This document shows positions 33,381-46,620 of a stretch of DNA of 64,000 nt, piece after piece. Source of the stretch: Apis mellifera (Eukaryota; Arthropoda; Insecta; Hymenoptera; Apidae); the NCBI RefSeq assembly GCF_003254395.2, contig NC_037648.1, positions 13,454,330 to 13,518,329 of the forward strand, in the 5' to 3' direction. Numbering within the stretch: position 1 is the stretch's first letter; each line of letters starts with the position of its first letter. Both the position numbers and the translations under genes were made by a program. The notes under the pieces were generated by a model. It worked only from the letters and a program-made list of their open reading frames with translations, was not told the DNA's origin and did not search any database.

Positions 33381-36300
33381 GCTCATTCAACTTAATTAAT
33401 GGAAAATGTTAAAAAAAAAAAAAGAAAGAATATTAGCATCTATTAGATAGCAGAGATTTAATCCATCCGTGAGATAACTTTGGCCATAATGTTTCTTTTT
33501 TATTTTTTTATTTTTTTTTTTATGAATACGAAAACACGTGGATTTTTGAAAAATCCCTTTGAAATGCACGGATGCCTTGACGATTTTCTTTTCTTTTCTT
33601 TTTTTTTTTCGAATTCCACGTTGCACCGCGGGGAAATCCTTTTCGTCTTTTTCGTCGTCTCTCGACGCACAGAGAGAGAGAGAGAGCGAGAGAGAGCGAG
33701 CGAGCGAGAGCGAGAGAGAGAGAGAGAGAGAGCGCGTTCGACCTCTGCCGGGTGATTGTCCTTACCACAGATTCTTTCTTTATCCGACCATGTTCTCTCT
33801 CTCTGTTCGTTGTTGAGGCTGGGCCTAGTCGCCATCGGCATCTTCGTCGTTCGTCGATCCTGTCCTTATATTCTTCGAGAGAAAGAGAGAAAGAGTGATG
33901 GAGGGAGGGGGAGGGGGTCAGGTCAAGAAGAGAGTGTGTCGACATGTGGCGAGATTATTATCGCATACGTAACACCATACCGTAATACTTAATTATCTTG
34001 TCCCGTATCTTGTACCGCGATCATTTAATTTATCTCCGCGAAAAAAAAGAAAGAAAAAATGTTTATCCCCCCCCCCCCTTCCCCCCCTGTCGAGCAATTA
34101 GTGACATATTCAATGATACACATTATCCGACGCGAATAAATGAAAAATGATCCACTCGGCCGTGCGCGATGATGATACGTTTCTGAAACGAATATATAGA
34201 CTGGTTCTTGTCTCGTTGCGTTGCTCGTGTGGTAATTTACCATCGGCGCTGTGTACGGGGGAAATACGAGAGGGATTCGAGAGAATTCTCGGGGAATTCT
34301 CTCTTTGTATTTCCTCTAAGAGTTCCGAAAGCGAGTGTAATCGAACGTTCGAGGATAAAGAGAGAGAAAAAAAAAAAAAATTTATTAGTTTTCGTATTGT
34401 ACGAATTTAATAATTTCGTAGTTACTAATTTAAACCTAAGCGGAGGATAGAAAAAGTATTGAATCGCGTCGATGTTCGAGAGATGATATAATGTATCTGT
34501 CCGAATGTATATAATCTCGTGCGATCAATTAATTATTTTGAGCAGCGTGTAACAAGCGGTGGCGCCACGAAAGCTCGCTTCACAATCGGGTCACACTTGC
34601 GTGCGCGAGCGAGAGACAAAACGATGCGATTCCCTTCGCGAGTGTGCGTGCGCGTCTGCTGCATCATTTAGTTGTAAATTCACCTAGACCGTTATATGGG
34701 GTAGAGCGCGTCTCGTTCACAAGAGACGGGAACGCGAATGGGTTGAATGGAATCTGAAAATACACGACGCTTTTAAAAGGAGGACGTTTATTTATAATTG
34801 ATTCGGCTAAAAACGTTTACCGTTTAACCACCGTACAGACTTGGTCAACGCAATCGCGATTAATCTTTTCTGTCTCTCTCTCTCGTGCTCTTTCCACGTC
34901 TCTCTGTCTCTCCGTTTCCGTGAATATAGCGACGCAGATCAAATTTGTCGTAACGCGTCGCGTTGTACGGCGGACATTAATTACGTTAGGGTAAACTCGT
35001 CGTGTTCAGAATCAACCGACCGTATCCCGCATACGTATTACGATATTGGAGCGGACTGATTAGCGGGGGCCCACTATATATATATATACACGTATATCCA
35101 CACCCTTCTTCGCCCCTTCTGTATCGTTCCCTCGTTGGCCGGAATCGTTGAAATCGTTGCCGCTCGATAATTAACGGCCACTTATGGATTTAGAGTGAGG
35201 TCAGTGTCACGTCAGTGAGCTCGGCGAGCTCGTTACGTAAGAACAGTCTTTTCACACGAGGGCGCGCAATTGTACACACACGGTGTGCATATATATATAT
35301 ATATATACACGCGCCTTTATGCGGCGAGCGTGTTCGGTTACAATGGGGCAAGTTCATCGGTCGCCGTTGATTTCGTGATGATCTCATTATTTACAGTGAT
35401 GAGCGGATGAAATTTATGCAAGCAAATTAATTTTTTTCTCTCTCTCTCTGTCTCCTTTCCGTAATTTTTTTTGCTCGAGGATGAGGATCAACTTGTGTAA
35501 TCGGAAATAACGAATTAATAATGTTTACACGTGTACGATGATAATAATGACCGAGCAATATGTTGATTATCCCGATACGTAATCGACGATTCTCGTATTT
35601 GAGATAGGAAAATACTGTGCCTAGATGCTCGAGGATGCTTTCTATATATGTATATATATATGTGTATTGTATACAACATATATGCAACGTATATTATAAT
35701 ACGTGTATACGAGCTATTGTACTTGACCTTATTTTCGAGTTACAACCCATTTTTGTGCTCTAATAATCCTTTGGACGGAATTAGTTAATGTAATTTGCTA
35801 TTTCTTTTTTTTTTACATTATCAGTAATTTTTAATACGATCGTATTGTACACGCTGATGCGCGTTATTCCTTGAAAAAATAATCTTGAATTAAAAAACAG
35901 ATTTAAATGGAATATGATATTTTATTTGCCCGTTGATAAGAAAGTAATTAAATAAATTTAAAAATTACCTACTTATATAACTTAATCGTTACCTTGTATC
36001 CAAAAGATTTTTCATTATTTATCAGATTATTGTTCGATAAGCTCTATTCTTTAATAATCATTAAGATACTAATTAAAAATTTTCTCAATTATTTAAAATG
36101 AAATAAATTAATCTTACGTTAAAATATAAATGCATATTATATATTTATATATATATATATTCAAATCAATTTGCAAACGAGAGATTTATATCTGTTTAAT
36201 TATTATTCCATTCCGTAAATTGATTAATGTAATAACCATATAAAAAGTCACGTGATCATAGATAAATCGGGAAAGGAAAGAGAAACGCAAAAAAAGGAAG

Positions 36301-37110
36301 GAGAGAAATTTGTTATAATAGTTGAATGAGCTGAATTCATTGCATCAGGGGGGATATATAATTTTGACTTGGATAGATATGGCTGGCATTCGACAGATTA
36401 CCAAGGAGTTCTCTTAACCGTAGCGAGAGTGAGATCAGCAACGCCGCGATACTCGATAAATCAGCTCGGCAGCCGGTGCCAACAGAGATGCCTGAATTCT
36501 AGCCACGTGATCCGTCAACAGCGAAGTTGAACCGCTAATGTCGAGCTACCTCGCCTCTCGAATATATACTCGCCAGTGGTGAAAATCGACGGGCGAATAG
36601 TTTTAACGATTCGACGAGGAGACGGTCGCCGAACAGGGACAGATATCAACCGAGCGAAACTGACTCGCGACCTATTTCTCTCCTTCTTCCTCTTCTTTCT
36701 CTATCTCTATAGCAGTTTTTTTCTCTTTCCCTTGCTTTTTTTGTCGCCTCGCGCTCGCCCAACTTTTTTTCTCGCGCACATGACCGCACAACGGTGAAAC
36801 CTTCGTTACCTTGACACTGTGCGAAAAACAATTATATACGTTTCGTACATATATACACGCGATAAGTTTTATCCACTTGACGATGTTCCTTCCTTCTTTT
36901 TTTTTTTCTTTTTTTTTTTTAATCTTTTATTCTTCCAGTATTTCTCATCGATAGGAATGCCATTAACTCGCTTAATTTACGAAGCTCGCTCGTTTTAATC
37001 GAACGATAATGGTTATGCGTATCGAGAAGGATAAACAAGAATCTTTGATCGAATTATGAAAATCGGTACGGGGCATAAATTGATTTTAATTCACGGTGGC
37101 AAAAAAAAGT

Positions 37111-37148
<38 letters not shown>

Positions 37149-39605
37149 GAATTTCATTGGATGCGCTTCAGACTATTTCGCGTCGCTCGATTTACAAGTA
37201 ATTAATGAAACACTCGAAGGCAATATGTAATTCGTTCGATTAGCGACGAATATAATTTCTATCGCGTACTGAATTACAGGATATACCACGATCCGTTATC
37301 AGCCGTCACGTAACGAGGCGGAATATTTTAATAATAAACAGGAAAATACTCGACTACGTTTGCCGCGTGTATTTTGCGTGTCTATATCGCTTTTTGGTAG
37401 ATTTCAACGTCAATACGAGACACGAGGCGAAACGGGTAATGCTCTTAATTAAATAAAACATTAACCGGCATAGCGTGAAGATTTGCATTTACATTTTTAT
37501 CTCGTTCGATTAGCTTGCTTCGTTTTCAGATACACGCTAGATAAATTAATTTTCCGAATTGGCTTAAATTGCTCGTTAACCCGTGTACTGTTCATCCAAT
37601 TGTAATCTGCAACGCAAAATATCATTTTCGGGATATATTTAGTATTAATTATTCATTTTTACATCTGTGCCTGCTTTTTTATCTTTTCTCGCGCTATCAT
37701 TTTTTTTTTCTTTTTAAAACGAAGAAAGTAGAGTAAGATGTGTTGAATAAGGAGTTTTGCGTTATATCGCGTACGCTCGTTGAATCGATACGGAAAACGA
37801 CAAAAGGGATGTGTATCGATGATGGTCGAAACACGGGTTGGTCGTGCACCTGCACGACGGCGAATTGACCCAGTTCTTCTCGTTTATAATTTGAACACAG
37901 AGAGGAAGGCGAAACGCTTTACTTTTCAGATCCCTCGCTGTGTCTCGGATTAATCGGTTTTGTTGATCGCGTTGGAATTGAATTAAAAACCTCGACGTGA
38001 AACGTAATCAATATCTGCAATTTCATACTTCGTACAGAAAAGGAAAGAGAAGTATATGATTGAGTGGACGCGATTACACAGTTGCTTGCCGTATAACTTG
38101 TTTGTCCTATATCTTGATCGTAAGCGTAATAAGTTTATCGGATGAAATTTTAAGAAAGAAACAAAAGTATGAAAAAAAAACGCTTCGTAAGAAAAATTTT
38201 TCAATCGTTCCTCTATTAATGATATCGAGAAAAGGAAATTGAGACAATTTTTTTTTTTTCTTTTTTCTCTGTCTAGTTAAACTACAATTATTTTTACGCG
38301 GAAACGATTATCTACAATAAACGTTGCAAACAGTATCGGAATAATGGCGGCACTTATTCCCAAATCATCTGAATTACGCGAATATACCTTGAAACGCACG
38401 GAAGCACGTAGAATATGTCCATCAAATGGAAAAGAGCTATGAAAATTGGCGAGAATTTATATCTGAAAATAATCTTGCTTGCATGATTATCGTATGATGG
38501 TCGTATTATACATCTTTGAAAAATTTTTTTCTTCCCTTCTTTTTTTTTATTTGCATTGTAATTTTATTTTTACAAAATATAAATCAATCAAATACCAACA
38601 CAGTTAAATATTGATCACAATTTTTTCCGTTTACACATTTAATATTTGTTTTATTCTTACGTGTAAAAAAAAAAATGTATTTATAATAAGTTTATCTTAG
38701 AGTTAATCATAATTCTATATTTATTCTATATTAACTTTTTAATACATCTGTCCAAAAAGTTTGAAATTAATTATATAGAAGAAATTTAAATCGTAAAAGA
38801 AATTTGAAAAGAAATTCTTTTTATAGACAGGTTTGTCCGTATCTTATTTAATTATTAAAAAAATGAATTCATCCGTTTTTATAGTTTTTCCTTAATGATA
38901 TGATGAAATCATTATTTCTATGATGAATAATCATTTCTCAAATGTAATAGTTTTAAGAAAATTATTATTATCCATTTTTATTTTCAATTGTTTCCAATGG
39001 CATTAATCTGGTGGCATTAAAAAAAAAATTTATACGAAAAACAAGACTTGAAGATGGTAACGGAAAATATAAACAATGCTGCCATGATACATGTTTACTT
39101 TCGGATAATTTTTGGACAACGGCCAGCATCGTTTCACGCTCACCACGTCAATTTGGTACTGGCAAGCAGCCGAAATTTTCGTCAAACAGATGTCCGAATG
39201 ACTGTTATTATCCGCTTGTTACAAACGAGAGCGGAGAATACTTAATCTCAGCGTTAGTAATGCCCGCCAAAAGAGAAACATTGTTGTCATATGTAAAAGC
39301 CAACTCTTGATGCGTTAGATTGATTTGAAATTGTATTTCCCGCGCAAATATTTTGCATCGAAATGCTTAATATTTTTTTTTTTTCGGTAGATAAATTTAT
39401 ATTTCATATAAATCTGAATAAAGAAAAATCTTTCATCTAAAAAAAAAAAAAAAAAAAAAAAAATCAATCTCCAAATCGTACGATTCTCTTTTATGTTGAT
39501 TAAAATAAATAATGACATTCTATTAATAAAATTTGTGTCGTTTAAATTTAATTGATTTTGAATAAAACATTACGTCAAACTATTAAAATATTTTGAACTT
39601 TGATG

Positions 39606-39648
<43 letters not shown>

Positions 39649-42600
39649 AATAACATCTTAAATATCTTGAATATGTTTTTATGTTTTTTTCTATTTGTCA
39701 TTTTAAATATAAAGCAAAATGATACGATAGAGAAGAGACGATCATTTAAAATCCACTAATTCAAATCGCATGTGCATACGAACTCGCACATTAACATTGC
39801 GATTGAATATATGCGAACTGTAGTAGCTGAATTAGAGTTTGATCGTGTCAACACTGAACGAATAGATGTGGCAACGTTGTGCGAACGAGTTTAGTAGCCG
39901 GCTAGCCAAAGCATGGAGTAGCCGACCGGTGGAACGTCCGCATGTCCGGGAACGACCTTCTTTTACTCGTCCTGTGTCGGGGAATTCTTAGATTGCAAAT
40001 AATTCTTCATCTTTTTTAAACTAAAAGTTTGTTAGATATAAATTTAAATCCAATATACAATCTCTTTATTGAATAAAAACGAAATATCAAAAAATTAAAA
40101 GTTCTAAATATTTTTTATATAAAATTTAAAAAAAATTTTATTAGAAAAATTTTTCTGGCATAACATAATTATATTAAATCATTTAATTAAAATTGTTACA
40201 AAATAAATAATAATATATTGAATATTTGCAAAATTTTTGGATAAGTATGTAAAACGATAAAGAATTTAATATTTGATAATAACAAATTAATTTTTTTCTT
40301 AACTAATGATACATTAAAAAATAAAAACATTTACGTACTTATTATTTTTTAAATATATTCATAAGGCAAAAATTTATTAATTCACTTTAGCTGCAAGAAG
40401 CATGTAATCTAACCGCGGTACATGTCCTAGGGGGTTTCACTTCGCAGTTGGCACACGTGCGCAGGTAGAGTATGGCTTTTGCTAGGTGGTAGTTTTTTAC
40501 ACAGCGAGTTCTAGTGGCTTTTTCCCATCGTTTCTTTGGTAGCCAACTGTACCAGAGAGAGGAAGAAAGAGAATGAGAAAGAAAGCAAAATAGAGTAAGC
40601 GAATACACGGTTATCGAAAAAGGAAAGTAATACTTTAAGTTGAGAAAGAGAAGTCAGGGTTCAAGCTTCGTTCCTTCCAGCTGGCCTAGCACGGCAAAGG
40701 AGGCCTTGTCGCGCGGCTGCTCGTTCGGTCAATGTCTTCTCTTTCTTCCTCACTCTTCCTCTCTACCTTCCTCGTCGTTCCCCTCTCTTCTCTTTTCATC
40801 CCCCACTTTCTACTCGATTTCTCCCCCTCTCTTTTGCTCCCTTCACCAGTACCTCGCTCACTGCCTCTTTCATTCTCCCCACTATTCGTGTGCTGCATCG
40901 CGCACACGAGACATGGTGCTGCTTGTGAATCCTACTGTCATCTTTGCAAACGCCCGTCTGTCTTAAAGAGCTTAAATTCGGATAAAGTTGATCTAACACG
41001 AACGTGTATCTGATAGATATCCTCTGTTTCGAGAATAACGGAATCTGCGTTTATTACGATAACGGTATTTAGGTGCACATAGGGGAAACTGAGAGAAAAA
41101 AACCAGGAGGAGGGGGCAGAGCGCCACCCGTTCAGAAATGTGCACTGACATCGCGGTTTAAAGGCACCGACGGAAAGGCGTTCTCATACGGCTTTTTCTA
41201 CTGTGCGCGTAGAAGTTTCTATCTTATGCTTCTTACACGAGCTTGATGATTCGCTGATATTTCTAGTGATAAAAAAATAAATTATCTAACTTATTTATAT
41301 GCAAGTGTAAACCTGTGGCAAAAATCGTGACGTGTTTACCATACGTGTTGAATATAATTATTTGCTAGTTGATCAAACTTTATACGTGTTGAATATAAAC
41401 GGATATTTCAACGGAATACAGTAATATTCCAAGTTTATTAAGTACAATGAATGGTCACCAGGAATGAAATTTGATTATTTTAATTTCCGCCTGTGCAGTT
41501 AGCGATTGCACAAAGCTATCGTAAGAATTATATTACGTTTATCACGATACCTGCTTGCAACAGCATCCTCAATTTCATGTAAATAAGGCCTGTTCTCTTA
41601 GAATGAACTCTTGCATTCTTAAAAATATATTTTTTTAATCATTAAACTTATATTAAACTCCATATTATATTTCAATGTTTTCTATATCTGTAAAAATAAA
41701 TAAATTTTTATCAAAAATAAAACTTAAAAATTAAAATTAAAAAATAAACTTTTTTAATAATTTTTTTAAATATAATAAATCAAATTTTTTTTATTTCTTA
41801 TGTATTTTATTAAACAAAAATGTAATTTAAAATTTTTTATAATTTCAGAGTGCAATAAAGCTAGCTGGCAAAAATAATGTCAAGAAATTGCATACATTAC
41901 TATCAATAGTGGAAGAGAAACCAAAGGTGGATATAGGACAAAATAATAGACACAACGAGCATCACATCAAAAATCATTTCAAGCACAACCATTATACACA
42001 CAATTCCATACTGACACCTTCTACGATAAACCAGGTAATTTTTTTAAAAATCATGTGTAATTAATATTTAAAAAAAAAAATAGAAAATTATCTAATTTGA
42101 TTTTTTGTTTTTATCACAGGGCCTAGATGCAGGTACAAGTGACGATAGTGGTAGAGCATCTGAACAATTGCATGGCCCTGGTATACCTAGGGATTGCCAG
42201 GACGCAGACAGTTCCAGGGACCACCTCAGCGATGTAAGTATTTATATAGTTATTTTTATAGTAAGTTGTACATATGTAATATTAAAAAGTATTAAAAAGT
42301 ATTAAAAACAATTATACAATCAAAGTTCATACTTTTATATAAGATTCTGCGATGAATTTCTTTTTTATAATTGAATGAAATTATTATTTGAATCAATTCT
42401 CATCCTTGTGTAATTTTCATTTTATAGGCTAGCAGTCATTGCAGTTCGGGTAAAGGTTATATCGTAAGTATTAAAAATATAAAATTTAAGTTTCATTTAT
42501 AACTTGCTCAAGACTATCATAAAACTACTTTATTTTTTATTCTCTTATTACAGTGTGATAGTGAAGGAGAAGACGATAAGGTAATAATATCACAAAAAAT

Positions 42601-45600
42601 AATATAGTAAAAAGTAGAAAATCATTTAATAAAAATCATTTTTTATTTTAGGGCTCGGATGCTGAATCGATACTCTTTGAATCTTCTACCCCACCACCCC
42701 TTGCACGTAAATGTATGTAATATTTGAGCCAATAATATTTTTTTTTTTTATTTATTAAATACTCATGTGAAATCAACTTTTATATTCTAGACGAATTGCC
42801 ATCATCTTCACCACACGTTTTGCCTCCAGCGAACGGAGCAGGAGGTTCACCTCCAGACACGGGTGGACAAATTTCTAATCCAGCAACGGATGCTCCGGCA
42901 CCTATACCACCTCCTGTGCCTGCGTCTGCACCAGTTCCAACAGCGCCAAGTCCTCCCAGTCCTACTCTACCCCCTCACATATCCCAACCACCTGTAAGTA
43001 AAATTTAATTTGCTATTTAATATTTCTACGAATTTTACCACGAATAATAAACATCCGATTAAATATTTTCAGATGACTAGTCCATTGGCAGCAAATCCAC
43101 GTGCAATAGCTCCGCAACAGCGGCCAGCTTCCCCTGCTCTGCCACCTCCTTCTTTGTCCCAACCTCATACTACAATACCTGCACTACATCCACCCAATGT
43201 ACCCCTTGTTTCGTCAAGTCATACAACTAGTCCTGCAGTAGCCAGCTTAGGCGTTACCCCAGCAGCACCATCAAACGGAGCTACAACCACTAGTTATCCA
43301 CCGTCGATACCCATGGCTGCTTATCCTCAAACCCAACCATCTTATCCACCTCTTTATACACCATACACTGCTTTAAATCACAGTCCATACCTTCCGCCTG
43401 CAGTTCCATCTCCCTCCCATTCTGCTTCTTCACGGGCAGAAGTGGTAAGTTGTATATGCTACTACATAATATGGAGTTGAAAAATTTATTTGCATTTTAC
43501 ACATAAATGTATAAAAACATTTTGGTAATAGTTAAATTACATGCTAATCCTAATAATCTTCATTTTTAGAGAGGAAGTAGAGCTTCCCCATGTACTAATA
43601 TAAGTAAACAACAACCTATAGGGAATAATACCACAAATCATAATACTCCTCTGAGCGCTGCCACTACGACATGTGTATCTACAATAACTAATACAGTTAC
43701 TACAGCAAATACCATTGCTCACAGAGACATGGTAGCTTGTAGTTTGACTGGAAGAAACAATAATTCGCCTCGTGGACATAGTCCGAATCGAGAAAGAGAT
43801 AGTTATAGGTATAATCTTGTAATCACAAATATTTTTATTGTTTGTTGTAATAAAAGTTTTATAATAATGTTACTTATTATAGCAGTAATGTCAGTAGCCT
43901 AAGTCGAGGTAGCATAACGCCTGTAAGTGTGCCAAACACATCTTCTCCAGCCAATTCTAGTCTACCTGCATATACCAAACCACAAGGATGGATCGGGTAT
44001 GAATAAAATCTTAATTTGTTAAATAATTTCTTTATATTTTATTTATATATATTTATATATATTTTTTCATATATATTTATTATATATCTTCATATATAAT
44101 TTACAGTAGCAGCACAACTTCACAATTATCTCCAGCAACAGCAACATCAGTTCCAAGGCCAACTCCTCCACCAGTACCACTTGGCATGCACACGTTTCCG
44201 CCGCCAATGTTCGCAGCACCCTTACCACCTCCTGTGTCTAGTTCCAGTCCACATACGTCACTGCCTTCATTACCACCGCCAACGACTAATCCTAATCCAT
44301 TCTCTGCCGAGTCACTTTTTCAAACAAGTAAGTTTATAAACTATTTTTCAATTTTGTTTGCGATTCGAGTAACAAAGAGAGAGAGAGAGTAAAAAAGAAG
44401 GTAGAATAAAAGTTCGAAACGAATGAGACACTAACCGAAACAAGGGGTGACTCATGTCGCAGGTCAGGCAGACCTGTTAAGGCGAGAGCTTGACAATAGA
44501 TTCTTGGCATCCCAAGACAGAAACGTTGGAGTCGGAGTTGGCAATTTGGGTCCACCCCCGTATCTTAGGACAGAGATGCACCATCACCAACATCAGCACA
44601 CTCATGTACATCAACACACTACACCTTTGCTTCCACCAACGGCCGCAACTACTTTATTTCCGCCTCCTATAGTACGTAATATATTTTGTAATTTTTTTTT
44701 TTCTTTCGAATGTAATATTTATTATTATCGCATTTATGAATAATTATATTCTTAGTTCAAGGACATCCCGAAATTAGGAGGCGTTGAATCCCCATTTTTT
44801 CGTGGAAATCTAAATCTTTCTAGTTATTCTGGCTTTAATACCGGTCTCTTACATCCCGGAATTGGCCCACCTTCAACTCCTTTTGTACCTCCCAATCATT
44901 TAACGTCATTTGCACCAAAGGTAATTTTTATAATAAATATAAATTAAAATATTTTTAAAAATTATTCAATATATTAAGCATAATTTGTGTATTTAATGCA
45001 GAAAAGTGGAAAGTGGAATGCAATGCATGTTCGCATTGCTTGGGAAATTTATCATCATCAACAAAAACAACAAGCGGAAGCGAAAGCAGGAAGTGTCGTT
45101 AATACTAAAACAGAACTTCTACGACCACCAGGTCATCTTTATGCAGCAGGTCCAGGAACTGGTCTTGGAATAGGAGCATCTCCAATGGCACCACCATTTC
45201 CTACTAATATACCACCGGCACATCCTGCACCACCTCCACCTCATCCAGTTGGTTTTCTATCTACACCAGCATCACATTTAGGTAATTTATCATCAAATCG
45301 TGAAATTATTAACTATAACAATGATCGTATTAATATTATATTAATATTATATTAATTACATTTTCTAATATATTAAAAATGATTTCAGGAACAGGAATGT
45401 CACCATTTGGAAGATATCCATCAACATTTGGTGCACCTAATCCGAATTTTCCTGGTCTTTCTAGTTTTCCTCCATCGAGAGAAATGCCACCATTAGGTGG
45501 ATTAGGTTCTGTTCATGATCCATGGAGAGGGTATGTTTTTAAATATTTTTTTTTTACAAAAAATGTATAAATTATTTGTTTTTTCTTTTTTTTTCTTTTC

Positions 45601-46620
45601 TTTAGGTTACAAAGAGCCTCTGCTGGCTTTCCACCAACCACAGCAGTGTCATGGAGTCTAAAACCAGAACCACCTGCAATTGACAGACGAGCTGAACTTG
45701 AAGAACGAGAACGCGAACGAGAACGCGAACGCGAGCGTGAGCGGGAGCGTGAACGTGAACGCGAACGTGAACGAGAACGAGAACGCATAAGACGTGAAAA
45801 AGAAAGAGAAAGAGAGGAACAACGCGAAAGAGAGAGACGAGAACGTGAAAAAGAAGAAAAGAGAAAACAGCAGGAAGCTGCTGAGCGAGAAAGGGAAAGA
45901 AGAGATAAAGAACGTAGAGAAATGGAAAGACGCGAAATGGAGCGTGAAAGGTTACTTCATCAAAATCGACAACATGTAGTCGTTGGTCGGGAACGGTCAC
46001 CTCTAAGAAATGGATCAGCACCTATAGATGCTGGCGAAGTACGTGTTAAAGAGGAACCACGAAGTAAAGATGATGAAGTGGTAATGCTTCCAAGGCCACC
46101 AGGTCCTGGCCCTGGAACAGCATCTGCAGCAACAGGACCTGGTCCAAGTCCACTGCCTGATACAAGATATCATCATCCTCATCCCCATTCATACCTTGCA
46201 AGGCATCCACATAGTATGCCTGCGCCGCATTCCATGCCACGAAGTATGCTCCCTGCCTTGAGTGCACATCCAATGCAACATTTTCCACCTCCATCCGCAC
46301 CGACTGGTCAACCAGGAGGTCCTTGGCCTGGGGATCCTTTTAGGGATTATCGTTATGATCCTTTGCAACAATTACGTTATAATCCATTAATGGCTGCTGC
46401 ATTTCGAGCAGAGGAAGAAGAAAGGGCTAAACTTTATGCTGGATATCCACCACCACCTGTAAATTCTTTAAGAAGTAAGGATCCAAGTCCTGGTCCATTG
46501 AGTAATTTGCACATGCATCATAGAGCAGGACCTGGACCAGGGGTACCAACACGACAATTAGAGCCTGCTTTGATGCATGCGGATATACATAAAAAGGAGG
46601 ATGCTTCTCAATCTCGATGA
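27824..46620 (+). CDS. tay: Tay bridge / AUTS2-FBRSL1 family protein
   Basis: Sixteen exons join in frame to 1256 residues: 27824-28210, 41849-42034, 42120-42233, 42428-42463, 42554-42580, 42652-42712, 42791-42993, 43073-43444, 43570-43808, 43883-43996, 44107-44327, 44463-44671, 44756-44920, 45002-45281, 45389-45530 and 45606-46620. The first exon has a basic N-terminus, about 12 glutamines and EEDIIDGFAILAF. Exons 7-11 are Pro/Ser-rich. The AUTS2 signature is in exon 12 (LLRRELDNRFLASQDRN, PPPYLRTEMHHHQHQH) and exon 14 (SGKWNAMHVRIAWEIYHHQQ, about residues 780-800). The last exon has a long Glu-Arg repeat, then His/Pro-rich sequence and LYAGYPPPP. AUTS2 proteins are nuclear and act with PRC1 variants and transcription; Drosophila Tay affects behaviour and EGFR/ERK signalling. 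The 13.6-kb first intron holds several promoter-like islands. Other exons inside it cannot be excluded. Confidence 0.93.
33181..33376. repeat. (CT)n microsatellite in tay intron
   Basis: Nearly continuous CT/CTCT tract of about 195 bp with T and C interruptions. On the minus strand it is a GAGA tract, which in insects can bind GAGA factor. Arg-Glu and Ser-Leu frames across it are artefacts. Confidence 0.95.
33671..33734. repeat. (GA)n tract in tay intron
   Basis: GA/GC-GA repeat of about 64 bp, 300 bp from the CT tract and in the opposite orientation. The two could pair in single-stranded DNA or RNA. Confidence 0.9.
34556..34568 (+). promoter_or_regulatory. CTCF-like motif in tay intron
   Basis: GCGGTGGCGCCAC matches the GGTGGCGCY core. 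It lies at the start of a GC-richer island in the first intron. Confidence 0.25.
41119..41130 (-). promoter_or_regulatory. CTCF-like motif before tay exon 2
   Basis: On the minus strand CGGGTGGCGCTC contains the GGGTGGCGCT core. Its orientation is opposite to the copies at 26123 and 34556. It lies about 720 bp before exon 2. Confidence 0.25.
45703..45792 (+). repeat. Glu-Arg coding repeat in tay last exon
   Basis: Hexanucleotide-like GAACGN/GAGCGN repeat coding for alternating Glu and Arg. Codon use varies within it (CGA, CGC, CGT; GAA, GAG), so the peptide rather than the DNA repeat seems to be kept. It probably forms a long charged helix. Confidence 0.85.

Larger units (their letters stand above)
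28211..41848 (+). other. Large first intron of tay
   Basis: 13.6 kb without a supported exon. Contents: (CT)n at 33181-33376, GA-rich tract at 33671-33734, a TA run at about 39609-39645, a G-run near 31922 and a C-run near 34069, plus GC-richer islands near 34550-34720, 36400-36830 and 40380-41240. Two islands carry CTCF-like motifs (34558, 41120). Plus-strand open frames at 30300-30557 and 39011-39310 are unrecognised and lack splice support. The islands may be alternative promoters or enhancers. Confidence 0.45.

Noticed and set aside
33065..33945. Arg-Glu and Ser-Leu rich frames around the CT/GA tracts
   Set aside because: Low-complexity artefacts on both strands inside the tay intron.
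39011..39310. 99-codon plus-strand frame in the tay intron
   Set aside because: No family recognised, two overlapping frames compete and no phase-compatible splice sites; treated as chance or noncoding.
45513..46021. Arg-Ser rich and Val-rich minus-strand frames opposite the tay last exon
   Set aside because: Antisense shadows of the Glu-Arg coding repeat.
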